Source: Niveibacterium sp. SC-1 (GTDB taxonomy: Bacteria; Pseudomonadota; Gammaproteobacteria; Burkholderiales; Rhodocyclaceae). Taken from it: a stretch of DNA of 64,000 bases. The translations under genes and the position numbers were made by a program. Below are positions 50,546 through 64,000 of this stretch, in pieces. The notes under the pieces were generated by a model. That model was given only the letters and a program-made list of their open reading frames with translations. It was not told where the DNA came from and ran no database searches. The stretch covers positions 3,348,001 through 3,412,000 of the forward strand of contig NZ_CP151275.1 in assembly GCF_038235435.1 (NCBI RefSeq), read 5' to 3'. Each line of letters opens with the position of its first letter. Within the stretch, counting starts at the first letter, position 1.

Positions 50546-51210
50546 CCGCAAAGCGACACGACGTCTGCCAGCACGTGGGCGAACACCACCGGCCACAGAC
50601 GCCCCGTGCGCCAGTAAAAGACGGAGAGCACCGCTCCGAACACCAGCACCTCCATCACGCCCAGCGGGCCCTGGTAGACGTGGTAGAGCATGCGCACGAG
50701 CAGGCTCACGCCGATGGCGAGCGAGGCGCCATGCTTGTGGAAGGCGCGCTGCAAGTAGGCGAGCAGGAAGGTCTCCTCGAACACGCCATTGAGGATTGCG
50801 GTCACGAGGAGAATGGGCAGCGTCACATGGGCATGCTCGACCATGGACACGATAGGCTGCTGGGCGATCTCCTCACGGCTGAAGCTCCCGACCACCAGCA
50901 GCGAAAAGCCGCCCGCAAGAACGAAGAGCGCGAGGCCCCAAAAGGTTTCGCGCAGATTCGGCACCGGCAACATGCGCAACACCGCATAGCCACGGAAACG
51001 CAGCAGCGCGAACGTCGCCGCGCCGGCGAGCAGCTCGGTCATCGTGAGGCGCAGAAGCCAGGCATCCGAGATGGCCGGCCCGCTCGGAAAGCCGAGCCCC
51101 ACCGCGCGCAGGGAAGCTACGATCGCCCAGCCGAAGGCCAGGGCCACCACAAGCGGCGGCTCCCAGCCCGGAGGGGAAAAGGATTGGCTTTGCGATGAGT
51201 CTTGCGCCAT
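50542..51210 (-). CDS. CPBP-family intramembrane metalloprotease
   Basis: A 222-residue multi-spanning membrane protein with the CPBP (Rce1/Abi) motifs: Glu145-Glu146 in FEETFLLAYLQR, His177 in MLYHVYQG, and His212-x3-Asp216 in FAHVLAD. About six hydrophobic helices are visible. Bacterial members include bacteriocin-immunity and membrane-protein processing enzymes; the substrate here is unknown. It lies convergent to the SPFH operon, separated by the palindromic element, and upstream of purL's 3' end on the same strand. Confidence 0.87.
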   Translation of the reverse strand: MAQDSSQSQSFSPPGWEPPLVVALAFGWAIVASLRAVGLGFPSGPAISDAWLLRLTMTELLAGAATFALLRFRGYAVLRMLPVPNLRETFWGLALFVLAGGFSLLVVGSFSREEIAQQPIVSMVEHAHVTLPILLVTAILNGVFEETFLLAYLQRAFHKHGASLAIGVSLLVRMLYHVYQGPLGVMEVLVFGAVLSVFYWRTGRLWPVVFAHVLADVVSLCG

Positions 51211-51299
51211 GAGTCTTGTTCAATTCCGGTTGTCGTTGCGGCGCCCCGTTTGGCGGCTTGCAGGGGGATCGAAAGCCATGTCCGTCCCGCGGTCGCACC

Positions 51300-51326
51300 A
51301 AACAAAAGGGCGCTCATGCGCCCTTT
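51300..51326 (-). terminator. Intrinsic terminator after purL
   Basis: On the minus strand AAAGGGCGC/GCGCCCTTT with a 4-nt loop is followed by TTGTTTGG-type T-rich sequence. It begins 23 nt after the purL stop. Confidence 0.88.
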
Positions 51327-51349
51327 GCCCTTTCTTCCAGTCCGTGGCC

Positions 51350-54300
51350 TCAGCCCAGCCACACCCGCGCGTTGCGGAAAATGCGCATCCAGGGCGAATC
51401 CTCACCCAGGCCTTGGGGCGCCCAGCTCATCTGCACCGTGCGACGCGCGCGCTCCGGGTGCGGCATCATGATCGTGAAGCGGCCATCCGGCGTGGTCAGC
51501 GCGGTGATGCCGTCCGGCGAGCCGTTCGGGTTGGCCGGGTAGCTCTTGGCGACCGCGCCGCTGTTGTCCACAAAGCGCATGGCCACCAGCGCGTTCTGAT
51601 GATCGTCCACACCCTGGAAGACCGCGCGGCCTTCGCCGTGCGAGACCACGATGGGCATGCGGCTGCCGGCCATGCCCTGGAGCAGGATCGACGGGCTCTC
51701 CTGCACTTCCACCAGCGCGAAGCGGGCTTCGAACTGCTCGCTGCGGTTGCGTTGGAAGGTCGGCCAGCATTCGGCGCCGGGGATGATCGGCGCAAGCTGC
51801 GCCATCATTTGGCAGCCATTGCAGACGCCCAGCGCGAAGGTGTCGCTACGCGAGAAGAAGGTCTCGAATTGCGCGCGCAGGCGTTCATTGAAGAGGATGG
51901 ACTTGGCCCAGCCCTGCCCCGCGCCGAGCACGTCGCCGTAGGAGAAGCCACCGCAGGCGGCCAGCCCCTTGAACTGCGCCAGATCGTGGCGACCGGCGAA
52001 AAGATCCGACATGTGCACGTCGTAGGGATCGAAGCCTGCGCGCTCGAAAGCGGAAGCCATCTCGGCCTGCGAGTTCACACCCTGCTCGCGCAGGATCGCG
52101 ATCTTCGGACGAGCCCCGGTGTTGATCATCGGCGCGGCGATGTCCGCGGCGGCATCGTAGGTGAGCGAAACCGACAGGCCGGGGCTCGGCGCAACGATCG
52201 CATCGAACTCTTCCTGCGCGCTCGCGGCGTCGTCGCGGATCTTCGCGATCTGGTAGCTCACCTCGCTCCAGGCCTGCTGCAAAGACGCACGCGACGCCTG
52301 GAACAGGACCTTGGCATTGCGCCAGACCCGCAGCTCGTCGCGGTCGTTGGGACGACCGACGAAGTGGCTGCAGCCGCCCAGGCCGTGCGTCTTGAGGGTG
52401 GCGAGCACGGCATCGCGCTGGTCGTGGCGGACCTGGATCACCGCGCCAAGCTCCTCGGCGAAGAGCGCGGCCAGTACGCGATCGTTGAAGCGGCCGGCGA
52501 GCACGCCGGGCTTCTTCTCGATGCCATCGACATCGGAGAGGAAGCCGTCGTCGGCGACCGAGTCCAGTTCCAGCGAAACACCCGTGTGGCCGGCGAAGGC
52601 CATTTCCGCCACGGTGGCGAAGAGGCCGCCGTCACCGCGGTCGTGATAGGCCAGGATGCGGTCTTCCGCACGCAGCGCGCCGATTGCGGCGACGAATTGC
52701 TTGAGCGTTTCGGCGTCGATATCCGGCGCATGCTCGCCTGCGGACAGGTAGGCCTGCGCGAAGACCGAGCCGCCCAGGCGGTGCTTGCCGCGGCCCAGGT
52801 CGATCAGCACGAGTTCGGTTTCCACGCCCGGGATCTGCTTGAGTTCCGGCGTAAGCGTGCGGCGCACGTCGGCCACCGGCGCAAACGCCGTGACGATCAG
52901 CGACAAGGGGGCGACGACCTTCTTCTCGGCGCCTTCGTCTTCCCACACCGTCTTCATCGACAGCGAGTCCTTGCCAACCGGGATGGCGATCTGCGCACCC
53001 TGGCAGAACTCGGACACGGCCTTGACGGTGGCGAAGAGCCGCGCGTCCTCGCCACGATGACCGCAGGCGGCCATCCAGTTGGCGGAGAGCTTGATCTGCT
53101 TCATGTCCGACACGTCGGCGGCCAACAGGTTGGTCACCGACTCACCGACCGCCATGCGACCAGAGGCTTCGGGCGAAACACAGGCCAGCGGCGTACGCTC
53201 GCCCATGGCCATGGCCTCGCCGGTGTAGCCGTGGAAGCTCGCCGTGGTGACGGCAACGTCCGCCACCGGCACTTGCCAGGGACCAACCATCTGGTCACGC
53301 GCGGTCATGCCGCCCACCGAGCGGTCGCCGATCGTGATCAGGAAGTTCTTGCTTGCTACTGCCGGCATACGCAGGACACGCCAGCAGGCCTCGTCCAGCT
53401 TGACCTCGCTGGTGTCGAAGGGCGGCAGGAAGATCCCGCGGGTGGCGACATCGCGAGTCATGCGCGGCGGCTTGCCGAGCAGGACCTGCATGTCCATGTC
53501 GACCGCGTGATTATTGAAGTGACGATCGGTCACCTGCAGGCGCGGCTCCGCCGTCGCCACGCCGACCACCGCGAAGGGGCAACGCTCGCGCTCGCAGATG
53601 GCGCGGAACTCCTCCAGGCGATCGGGCGAGATCGCGAGCACGTAGCGCTCCTGCGCCTCGTTGCTCCAGATTTCGCGCGGGCTCATGCCGGGCTCTTCGA
53701 TCTGGATCTCGCGCAGCTCGAAGTGCGCACCGAGCTTGGCGTGATCCGCCAGCTCCGGCATCGCGTTCGAAAGACCACCCGCGCCCACGTCGTGGATGGC
53801 GAGGATCGGATTCTTGTCGCCCTGCTGCCAGCAGGCGTCAATTACCTCCTGGGCGCGACGCTGGATTTCGGGGTTGCCACGCTGCACCGAGGCGAAGTCC
53901 AGGTCCGCGGTATTGGTGCCGGTGGTCATGGACGAGGCGGCGCCACCACCCAGGCCGATCAACATGCCCGGACCGCCGAGCTGGATCAGCAAGGTGCCGG
54001 GCGTGAAGTCGGCCTTGAAGGATTGCTCTGCCTGGATCGAGCCTACGCCGCCGGCGATCATGATCGGCTTGTGATAGCCACGCACTTCGCCTTCGACTTC
54101 CTGCTCGTAGGTGCGGAAGTAGCCGGTCAGGTTGGGGCGGCCAAACTCGTTATTGAACGCGGCGGCGCCGAGCGGACCGTCGATCATGATCTGCAGCGCG
54201 GACGCAATGCGCTCTGGCTTGCCGTAGGCCACTTCCCAGGGTTGTTCGTAGCCGGGGATACGCAGGTTCGAAACCGAGAAGCCGGACAGACCCGCTTTGG

Positions 54301-55282
54301 GCTTCGAGCCACGGCCAGTCGCACCCTCGTCGCGGATCTCGCCGCCGGCGCCGGTGGCAGCACCGGCGAAAGGCGAGATCGCGGTCGGATGGTTATGCGT
54401 CTCGACCTTGGCGAGGATGTGTGTGAGCTCCGGACGATACGACCAACGACCGTCTTTCTCGGCATGCAGACGCGCGACCTCCCCGCCCTCAAACACGGCG
54501 GCGTTGTCGGAATACGCGACGACGGTGTTTTCCGGCTGCGCCTTGTGCGTGTCGCGGATCATGCCGAAGAGGCTCTTCTCTTCCGCGCGACCATCGATCA
54601 CCCAACTCGCGTTGAAGATCTTGTGCCGGCAATGCTCGGAGTTCGCCTGAGCGAACATCATCAGCTCGACGTCCGTAGGATTGCGGCCGACCTTGGCGAA
54701 GTTCTTCACAAGGTAGTCGATCTCGTCGTCCGAAAGCGCAAGGCCCAACGTCGTGTTGGCCGACACCAGGGCACCGCGGCCACCTCCGAGAATGTCCACC
54801 GAGCTCAAGGGTTGCGGCGCGAAGTGCGCAAAAAGGCCGTGGGCCGCGTCGACGTTGTCCAGCACCGATTCGGTCATGCGGTCGTGCAGGATCGGCAGAA
54901 CGGAAGCCTTCGCTGCGTCATTAAGCGTGCCGCGCAGATCCAGGGTGTAAGCCGTGCCACGCTCGATCCGCACCACTTTCGTGAAGCCGCAGTTGTGCGC
55001 GATGTCCGTCGCTTTGGACGACCAAGGGGAGATCGTGCCCAGGCGGGGCGTCACCATGATGAGGCTACCGGACGGGGCGTCGCCCTCCGGATAGGCGCCC
55101 AGAAGATTCGCCAGCCTCTCGGACTCCGCCGCCGTTAGCGGCGCGTTGATCTCGACGAAGTACCAGTGCTCTGCGCTGAGGCGACGCAGACCGGAAACGG
55201 CGGATTTCAGGCTCTGGCTCAGGCGTTCAAGGCGGGAAGCGGAAAGTGCGGACGCACCCCGCAGCTTGAGAATCTCGGACAT
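51350..55282 (-). CDS. purL: Phosphoribosylformylglycinamidine synthase (large, PurL)
   Basis: A 1310-residue fused enzyme of purine synthesis that turns FGAR into FGAM with glutamine and ATP. Order: N-terminal PurS-like domain, linker, two AIRS-type halves ([20 protein letters not shown] in the first; GKDSLSMKT in the second) and a C-terminal glutamine amidotransferase with the Cys in [13 protein letters not shown] and the His-Glu pair in MPHPERARR. All key motifs are intact. It is transcribed alone, with a terminator after it and a TATAAT upstream. Confidence 0.97.
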   Translation of the reverse strand: MSEILKLRGASALSASRLERLSQSLKSAVSGLRRLSAEHWYFVEINAPLTAAESERLANLLGAYPEGDAPSGSLIMVTPRLGTISPWSSKATDIAHNCGFTKVVRIERGTAYTLDLRGTLNDAAKASVLPILHDRMTESVLDNVDAAHGLFAHFAPQPLSSVDILGGGRGALVSANTTLGLALSDDEIDYLVKNFAKVGRNPTDVELMMFAQANSEHCRHKIFNASWVIDGRAEEKSLFGMIRDTHKAQPENTVVAYSDNAAVFEGGEVARLHAEKDGRWSYRPELTHILAKVETHNHPTAISPFAGAATGAGGEIRDEGATGRGSKPKAGLSGFSVSNLRIPGYEQPWEVAYGKPERIASALQIMIDGPLGAAAFNNEFGRPNLTGYFRTYEQEVEGEVRGYHKPIMIAGGVGSIQAEQSFKADFTPGTLLIQLGGPGMLIGLGGGAASSMTTGTNTADLDFASVQRGNPEIQRRAQEVIDACWQQGDKNPILAIHDVGAGGLSNAMPELADHAKLGAHFELREIQIEEPGMSPREIWSNEAQERYVLAISPDRLEEFRAICERERCPFAVVGVATAEPRLQVTDRHFNNHAVDMDMQVLLGKPPRMTRDVATRGIFLPPFDTSEVKLDEACWRVLRMPAVASKNFLITIGDRSVGGMTARDQMVGPWQVPVADVAVTTASFHGYTGEAMAMGERTPLACVSPEASGRMAVGESVTNLLAADVSDMKQIKLSANWMAACGHRGEDARLFATVKAVSEFCQGAQIAIPVGKDSLSMKTVWEDEGAEKKVVAPLSLIVTAFAPVADVRRTLTPELKQIPGVETELVLIDLGRGKHRLGGSVFAQAYLSAGEHAPDIDAETLKQFVAAIGALRAEDRILAYHDRGDGGLFATVAEMAFAGHTGVSLELDSVADDGFLSDVDGIEKKPGVLAGRFNDRVLAALFAEELGAVIQVRHDQRDAVLATLKTHGLGGCSHFVGRPNDRDELRVWRNAKVLFQASRASLQQAWSEVSYQIAKIRDDAASAQEEFDAIVAPSPGLSVSLTYDAAADIAAPMINTGARPKIAILREQGVNSQAEMASAFERAGFDPYDVHMSDLFAGRHDLAQFKGLAACGGFSYGDVLGAGQGWAKSILFNERLRAQFETFFSRSDTFALGVCNGCQMMAQLAPIIPGAECWPTFQRNRSEQFEARFALVEVQESPSILLQGMAGSRMPIVVSHGEGRAVFQGVDDHQNALVAMRFVDNSGAVAKSYPANPNGSPDGITALTTPDGRFTIMMPHPERARRTVQMSWAPQGLGEDSPWMRIFRNARVWLG

Positions 55283-55351
55283 GAATGGACAACCCTGGGA
55301 GCTGCTGCGATTGGGCGGGCCAGCGAAGAAGCCGGCCGCGAAAAACCCGAG

Positions 55352-55357
55352 ATTATA
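55352..55357 (-). promoter_or_regulatory. Likely -10 element of purL
   Basis: TATAAT on the minus strand, about 70 nt before the purL ATG. No good -35 is found 16-18 nt upstream, so activity may need an activator. Confidence 0.45.
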
Positions 55358-55471
55358 CCGGCACTTGCCTGCGCCACGGCAGTCGAAACACCGACGCGCG
55401 CGGGCCGCGCGCTAGACTTCGCATCCCCGCGCGGCCAATGCCTGCGCAGCTGCAAAACCTCGAGAGTGATC

Positions 55472-56638
55472 ATGCAAGTCATCGACGCAATCGCTGCGCG
55501 CAAGGATGAACTGACCCGCATACGGCGGGACATCCACGCGCACCCGGAACTCGCCTTTGCCGAGCACCGCACGGCGGAGCTGGTTGCCGCGCGCCTCGAA
55601 AAACTGGGGATCGAAACGCACCGCGGCATTGGCAAGACCGGCGTTGTCGGGCTCATCCGCGCGGGCAGCTCATCACGGGTCATTGGCCTGCGCGCCGACA
55701 TGGACGCGCTGCCGATCACCGAGCGCAACACATTCGCGCATCGCTCGGGCGCCCCGGGTTGCATGCACGCCTGCGGCCACGACGGCCACACCACCATGCT
55801 CCTCGGCGCGGCCGAGCACCTCGCGGCCACGCGTCGTTTCGACGGCACAGTAGTGCTGATTTTCCAGCCTGCCGAGGAGGGACACGGCGGCGGCGCGGCG
55901 ATGCTCGCCGATGGCTTGCTTGAACGCTTCCCCTGCTCCGCCTTCTACGGCATGCACAACTGGCCCGGGCTCCCGGCCGGCCATTTCGCCGTCCATAGTG
56001 GTCCCGTGATGGCCAGCACCGATCAGTGGGACATCGTCCTTCATGGCAGGGGCGGGCACGCCGCAATGCCACACCAGTGTATCGACCCGATCACCGCCGG
56101 ATCCGCCCTGGTCCAGGCGTTGCAAACCCTGATTTCTCGCAGCCGCGACCCGCTTGAACCCGCAGTGCTGTCGGTCACCCAGTTTCACGCCGGCGAGGCC
56201 TACAACGCCATTCCCGACCGCGCAGTCCTGCGCGGAACCGTTCGCACGCTTTCCGAAACCATGCGTGCGCGGCTCGAAGCCCAGATGCAGTCAATCGCCG
56301 AGGGTGTCGCGCAAACTCATGGGCTCCGCTCCGAATTCCACTACCACCGCGGCTATCCAGCGACCATTAACGCGGCGGAACAAGCCGCCATCTGCGCGAC
56401 AGTGGCGCGCCAACTCGTCGGCACCCAAAACGTCAGCACCACCTTGCGTCCCAGCATGGGCGGCGAAGACTTCGCCTATTTCGCCGCCCAACGCCCGTCC
56501 TGCTACGTGTGGATCGGCAACGGGCCCGGCGAAGGCGGCTGCACGTTGCACAACCCGAACTACGACTTCAACGACGAGTTGCTTCCGGTTGGCGCGAGCT
56601 ACTGGGTACGCCTTGCAGAGCACGTACTCGCCCGCTGA
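55472..56638 (+). CDS. M20 amidohydrolase (aminoacylase/hippurate hydrolase type)
   Basis: A 388-residue zinc peptidase-like enzyme. Metal-site segments are GCMHACGHDGHTTM (Cys101, His103), PAEEGHGGGAAM and, at the C-terminus, SMGGEDFAYF. The M20D group cleaves N-acyl amino acids, hippurate or indole-acetyl amino acids; the exact substrate is open. No export signal. Start MQVIDAIAARKDEL fits the family; a longer reading overlapping purL is rejected. It is read divergently from purL. Confidence 0.9.
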   Translation: MQVIDAIAARKDELTRIRRDIHAHPELAFAEHRTAELVAARLEKLGIETHRGIGKTGVVGLIRAGSSSRVIGLRADMDALPITERNTFAHRSGAPGCMHACGHDGHTTMLLGAAEHLAATRRFDGTVVLIFQPAEEGHGGGAAMLADGLLERFPCSAFYGMHNWPGLPAGHFAVHSGPVMASTDQWDIVLHGRGGHAAMPHQCIDPITAGSALVQALQTLISRSRDPLEPAVLSVTQFHAGEAYNAIPDRAVLRGTVRTLSETMRARLEAQMQSIAEGVAQTHGLRSEFHYHRGYPATINAAEQAAICATVARQLVGTQNVSTTLRPSMGGEDFAYFAAQRPSCYVWIGNGPGEGGCTLHNPNYDFNDELLPVGASYWVRLAEHVLAR

Positions 56639-57133
56639 AAGCGGAAAGCCTTGAAGCCCGGCGTTCGCTCTGCCCGAGGCGTGTGTTCGCCGGTCGCCCG
56701 CCTACATCCGCCTGGCGATTCGGCACGCATTCCTTAGGTTAAATCCGCGCCCGCATCCCGAGCTCTTCGGCCCATGTTCCGCGTCCGGAACCCTTGATTG
56801 CCAGCCGGACCCCATGTCGGCCACGCGGCGTTGCACGCACTCGCACACGGGGCATGCTCGCTACGGACATCTTGCTTTGCCTGCGCGGTTTCGCCCGAAG
56901 CGCTGGACGCACGGAGATCGCTGACGGGGAGATCACGGCTTGCGCCGCCGGGTTTTCGAGAGCCGTGGCTAGCCGACTAGACGCCATCCGGCTCAAGCGA
57001 TTGTGGCCGGATCGTTCGCGAGGTGTCGTGGGCCTATTGCGTGTGCAGGAGCGAGTGTTCTGCATGGCACGTGGCAGGCGGGTTGCACTGTCCGCGTTGA
57101 GAGAGCGCGGTTTGCTGTGGTCGATCCCAAAGC
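56639..57133. other. Non-coding gap upstream of the rrn terminator
   Basis: About 495 bp without a convincing gene. Two open frames (56794-57183 plus; 56739-57221 minus) are rich in Arg/Ala/Pro, have no Shine-Dalgarno and resemble no family. I see no tRNA or structured RNA here. Confidence 0.6.
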
Positions 57134-57170
57134 AAAAACCCCCTGCGCCTTGGGAGGCGAGGGGGTTTTT
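57134..57170 (-). terminator. rrn operon terminator
   Basis: AAAAACCCCCT and AGGGGGTTTTT form a strong stem with an inner CGCC/GGCG pairing; on the minus strand it ends in five Ts. It lies 7 nt after the 5S 3' end. Being symmetric, it may work in both directions. Confidence 0.9.
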
Positions 57171-57176
57171 AGGGGT

Positions 57177-57293
57177 AGCCTGACGCTGACCTACTTTCTC
57201 ACGGGCAATCCGCAATATCATCGGCGCGGCTTCGTTTCACGGTCCTGTTCGGGATGGGAAGGGGTGGTTCCAAAGCGCTATGGGCATCAGGCT
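57177..57293 (-). rRNA. rrf: 5S ribosomal RNA
   Basis: About 117 nt. On the minus strand AGCCTGATGCCCATAGCG at the 5' end pairs with GGTCAGCGTCAGGCT at the 3' end (helix I), and CCCATCCCGAACAGG is the conserved loop. It is the last gene of the rrn operon. The ends are accurate to a few nt. Confidence 0.95.
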
Positions 57294-57383
57294 GAAAAGG
57301 GGAAGGCATGGATTTGGCGCATTGATTGCGACCTTGGTTAGGTCAATTGCGCTGGTACTGCACCTTGCTAATTCAAGGTTATG

Positions 57384-60271
<2,888 letters not shown>

Positions 60272-60554
60272 CCATAACCTTGAACCCTGGCTCTCGCCAG
60301 GCGGTTACGGTGCAATTAACTCAGCGCTGTTATCTACCACTTCATCGCTGGTTCAAAGAGATGAAGTGGCGATGCAATCAATCACCAAATGTGTCGTACG
60401 CTCATCACGTACAAACACACCATGCCTTCCAAATTTTTAAAGATCGACAACAACCGACTCAAGAAGAGTCATCCCTGCAAACATCAGTATTTGCACGGAT
60501 GACACCACTTTGAATTGATTCGCGAGAGACTTGGCACCAGAGGTCAGCAGGTGC

Positions 60555-60630
60555 TGGTGGAGGTTGACGGGATCGAACCGACGACCCCCTGCTTGCAAAG
60601 CAGGTGCTCTCCCAGCTGAGCTAAACCCCC
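60555..60630 (-). tRNA. tRNA-Ala (TGC)
   Basis: A 76-nt tRNA with encoded CCA in the 16S-23S spacer. 5' GGGGGTT pairs with AACCTCC at the 3' end; the anticodon loop TTTGCAA gives TGC; the T-loop is TTCGATC. Confidence 0.97.
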
Positions 60631-60664
60631 ATGTCCTGATCGAGCTTTCCAACGACTAGTGTGC

Positions 60665-60741
60665 TGGTGGGTCTGGTTGGATTCGAACCAACGACCCCCG
60701 CCTTATCAAGACGGTGCTCTAACCGACTGAGCTACAAACCC
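60665..60741 (-). tRNA. tRNA-Ile (GAT)
   Basis: A 77-nt tRNA with encoded CCA in the 16S-23S spacer, upstream of tRNA-Ala. The acceptor GGGTTTG pairs with CAGACCC; the anticodon loop TTGATAA gives GAT; the T-loop is TTCGAAT. Confidence 0.97.
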
Positions 60742-60805
60742 TGCTCGTCTCGCTTGTCTTACTAAACAACCGATAAGTTGTGGGAGCTCGGCATCCGCTT
60801 TGCTC

Positions 60806-62340
<1,535 letters not shown>

Positions 62341-62708
62341 TAATCCAGGGCCAAACTCATCATCACTGACTTGTTGGCACTCAATATTTCTGCTACTTTG
62401 CAAGCAAGCTTGCAAATTGCATCAACCGAGCACCCACACTTATCGGTTGTTCATGTTTTTAAAGAGCGTTCGGCTTTCGCCGTTCTGCATCCCGACCGCT
62501 TCGCAGTGACTTCGTCTTGCGCTGCGTTTCGTTCAGCAGAGAAACGAGATTTTGTCAGCTCGTTTCGTTTTCGTCAAGCGTCTGTTTCATTTTTTTGATT
62601 TCGCGTTTCGCCAAACTCCGGCAACCACGCAAAACCCCGAAACAGCGTCGATCGAATTACTCCCAATCGACTCGCCTGCCGCCTCACCGCGATACCGCTG
62701 CAGCGAAG
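62341..62708 (-). other. rrn leader with boxA-type antitermination site
   Basis: About 370 nt between the predicted transcription start and 16S. GCTCTTTAA at 62459-62467 (minus strand) matches boxA; a second similar ATCTTTAA is in the 16S-23S spacer near 60435. GCAAGCTTGC-type inverted sequence next to 16S may belong to the RNase III processing stem. No gene is present. Confidence 0.7.
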
Positions 62709-62715
62709 AAGCGGA

Positions 62716-62744
62716 ACTATAGACCCTGAAACATCAGGCGTCAA
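62716..62744 (-). promoter_or_regulatory. rrn operon promoter (P1)
   Basis: On the minus strand TTGACG (62739-62744), a 17-nt spacer and TATAGT (62716-62721). An A/T-rich AAGAAAATTCT lies about 15 nt upstream of the -35, a possible UP element. It is the only strong promoter seen before 16S. Confidence 0.88.
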
Positions 62745-62815
62745 GCCCACCCACAGAATTTTCTTGCTTCCCTGCCCCATTGCTGGGGATGACGACTTTG
62801 CAAGCCCCGAAAGTC

Positions 62816-62843
62816 AAAGCGCCCCGCTGACGCGGGGCGCTTT
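62816..62843 (-). terminator. Terminator-like hairpin after the SRP RNA
   Basis: AAAGCGCCCCGC/GCGGGGCGCTTT with a 4-nt loop. On the minus strand the tail is TGACTTTC, so a weak T-run; on the plus strand it is TTTTGTATT. Confidence 0.7.
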
Positions 62844-62850
62844 TGTATTC

Positions 62851-62949
62851 GGGTGGCGAGCCTGACCCTCGGCACTTACAGGAAGCGGTTATGGCTGCTT
62901 CCTTCCGGACCTGACCAGATTCCCACGCTGCAATGCGAGGAGACCCGCC
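62851..62949 (-). ncRNA. ffs: Signal recognition particle RNA (4.5S)
   Basis: A ~99-nt small SRP RNA. It contains the universal tip GGTCAGGTCCGGAAGGAAGC, and 5' GGCGGGT pairs with GCTCGCC at the 3' end. It binds Ffh and targets inner-membrane proteins to FtsY/SecYEG. Its promoter lies in the last codons of, and just after, rlmB. Confidence 0.95.
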
Positions 62950-62956
62950 GACGCAA

Positions 62957-62984
62957 ACTATACCACGTCGCAGCCACCGGTCAG
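62957..62984 (-). promoter_or_regulatory. Promoter of ffs
   Basis: On the minus strand CTGACC (62979-62984), a 16-nt spacer and TATAGT (62957-62962), with the SRP RNA 5' end 7 nt after the -10. The -35 overlaps the rlmB stop codon. Confidence 0.78.
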
Positions 62985-63724
62985 GCTGCCGCGCCGCGCT
63001 GCCTCCTGGCTTCGAAGAGGCAAACACCAGACGCAACTGAAACGTTGAGACTCTCGACACTTCCGTACATGGGGATGCGGGCCAGTTCGTCACAGGTTTC
63101 GCGTGTCAGCCGCCGCAGGCCATCCCCTTCAGCGCCGAGCACCCAGGCTATCGGCCCCCGCTGATCGATGCCGTAGAGATCCTTGTCCGTTTCGCCGGCA
63201 GCACCCACGCACCAGACCCCCGATTCCTGCAGCTCCCTCAAGGAGCGCGCGAGGTTCGTGACTGTTATGTAGGGCACCGTGTCGGCCGCCCCGCTCGCCA
63301 CTTTCATGGCGGTCGCGTTCAGGCCGACAGCCTTGTCCTTGGGTGCGATGACCGCATGGGCACCGGCACCATCGGCGACACGCAGACAGGCGCCAAGGTT
63401 ATGGGGGTCCGTAATGCCGTCCAGCACCAACAGCAGCAAGGGCTCGGTCGCGGTCTCAACGACGTCCATCAGCTTGAGCACGCGCATGCGCGCGTCGACT
63501 CGGGCGACGACCCCTTGGTGGCGATGTGTCCCGGCCATGCCATCGAGGCGAACGGAGTCGACCGGGATAACTCGCACGCTGGCTGTCTCTGCTCTGGCGA
63601 TAAGGTCTTTGGCGCGTGCGTCCGCGCGCTGGCTCGCGACGAAGATTTCAAAGATCGCCTCGGGGTCGGTCCTCAGCTTGGCCGCGACCGCATGGAAGCC
63701 ATGAACGTAACGGGACTCAGCCAT
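62981..63724 (-). CDS. rlmB: 23S rRNA (guanosine-2'-O)-methyltransferase RlmB
   Basis: A 247-residue SpoU/SPOUT methyltransferase that modifies G2251 in the 23S P-loop. The N-terminal L30e-like substrate-binding domain ([17 protein letters not shown]) is followed by the knotted SAM domain with [33 protein letters not shown] and [17 protein letters not shown] (motifs 1-3). It overlaps the upstream gene by 8 nt, the conserved rnr-rlmB order, and lies next to the rrn operon whose 23S it would modify. Confidence 0.95.
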   Translation of the reverse strand: MAESRYVHGFHAVAAKLRTDPEAIFEIFVASQRADARAKDLIARAETASVRVIPVDSVRLDGMAGTHRHQGVVARVDARMRVLKLMDVVETATEPLLLLVLDGITDPHNLGACLRVADGAGAHAVIAPKDKAVGLNATAMKVASGAADTVPYITVTNLARSLRELQESGVWCVGAAGETDKDLYGIDQRGPIAWVLGAEGDGLRRLTRETCDELARIPMYGSVESLNVSVASGVCLFEARRQRGAAA

Positions 63725-64000
63725 GACGACCTCCTTTTCGACGCGGCTTGGAACCGGCGGCCGTCGTCTTGGGCCGATCCGTCTGCGCCTGGGTCTTGGC
63801 GGTTTTCGCCTTCTTCGGCGCGCTCGCGACCTTGCGATCGGCCGGCCCGGAACTGACGGTCGCGCTCGTCGGGCCGCTTTTCCTGGTACGACGACGGCCC
63901 CCCGGAACTACGGCCGTGTCTTCGGATGCCACGACGCCCTGCAATTCGCGCCAGCTAGGGCCCTCATCCACAGGTTCGGCGTTTGCGCGACGCGCCTTGT
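63717..64000 (-). CDS. rnr: Probable RNase R, C-terminal tail (5' part outside window)
   Basis: Only the last ~93 residues are visible: a Lys/Arg/Ala/Thr/Pro-rich, unstructured tail ending [10 protein letters not shown]. In-frame sequence continues to the window edge ([20 protein letters not shown]), so the apparent GTG start at 63971 is internal. RNase R carries such a basic C-terminal tail and is typically directly upstream of rlmB, with overlap, as here. No catalytic part is in view, so the identity rests on position and composition. Confidence 0.65.
   Translation of the reverse strand, partial: KARRANAEPVDEGPSWRELQGVVASEDTAVVPGGRRRTRKSGPTSATVSSGPADRKVASAPKKAKTAKTQAQTDRPKTTAAGSKPRRKGGRHG

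Noticed and set aside
51044..55138. 1364-codon plus-strand frame opposite purL
   Set aside because: Mirror frame of purL; very rich in Arg, Gly and His without domain features.
56739..57221. 160-codon minus-strand frame next to the rrn operon
   Set aside because: It overlaps the 5S gene and terminator, is rich in Arg/Ser/Pro, and has no Shine-Dalgarno or family match.
63717..63971. Independent 84-residue basic protein starting at GTG 63971
   Set aside because: The frame continues upstream to the window edge and has the composition of an RNase R tail, so it is a truncated end of a longer gene.

Overview
The window is a GC-rich stretch of a Gram-negative chromosome. Gene order and protein sequences point to a betaproteobacterium, plausibly of the order Rhodocyclales (inference; the 16S gene here could settle it). 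Supporting signs are the gyrA-serC-pheA-hisC-tyrA-aroA-cmk-rpsA-ihfB block, LPS heptose genes, a lapAB pair, ubiG, and a one-piece tmRNA. No prophage, transposase gene, CRISPR array or plasmid function was found.

Layout. (1) 1-6.7 kb, minus strand: tRNA-Val(GAC), thrS, infC (rare ATC start), rpmI, rplT, pheS and pheT (runs off the left edge). Intrinsic terminators lie in front of thrS and pheS. (2) 6.8-26.4 kb, minus strand: a nearly gapless run, gyrA-serC-pheA-hisC-tyrA-aroA-argS-HHH gene-cmk-rpsA-ihfB-lapA-lapB-ugd-hldA-hldD-cysM-exonuclease. It joins aromatic amino-acid, serine and cysteine synthesis, translation, nucleoid proteins and LPS-core/envelope control. (3) 26.5-35.9 kb, mostly plus strand: mtaD-like deaminase, OmpA-family protein, ubiG-gph, ssrA (tmRNA), a B12-type radical SAM protein, small genes, an LEA14-like lipoprotein with a hydroxyacid dehydrogenase, and ybiB. 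(4) 35.9-36.6 kb, non-coding: a heptamer tandem array and a 612-bp MITE-like element with long inverted ends, each carrying a covarying hairpin. (5) 36.9-43.8 kb, an accessory beta-glucan locus: two GH16 enzymes, a clan GH-A type glycosidase, two lipoproteins sharing a Cys-30-Cys domain, and two AraC regulators. (6) 43.8-51.2 kb: alpha/beta hydrolase; a two-component system divergent from an SPFH (band 7) protein overlapping an SH3-like protein; a CPBP protease. (7) 51.3-56.6 kb: purL and an M20 amidohydrolase. (8) 57.1-64 kb, minus strand: a complete rrn operon (16S-tRNA-Ile-tRNA-Ala-23S-5S) with a near-consensus promoter, then ffs (SRP RNA), rlmB and the 3' end of a gene that is probably rnr.

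Most of the window is conserved housekeeping sequence. The parts most likely to hold undescribed biology are the glucan locus with its paired lipoproteins, the two-component/SPFH/SH3 module, and the two non-coding repeat elements. All functions are inferred from sequence motifs read by eye; no database search was run.
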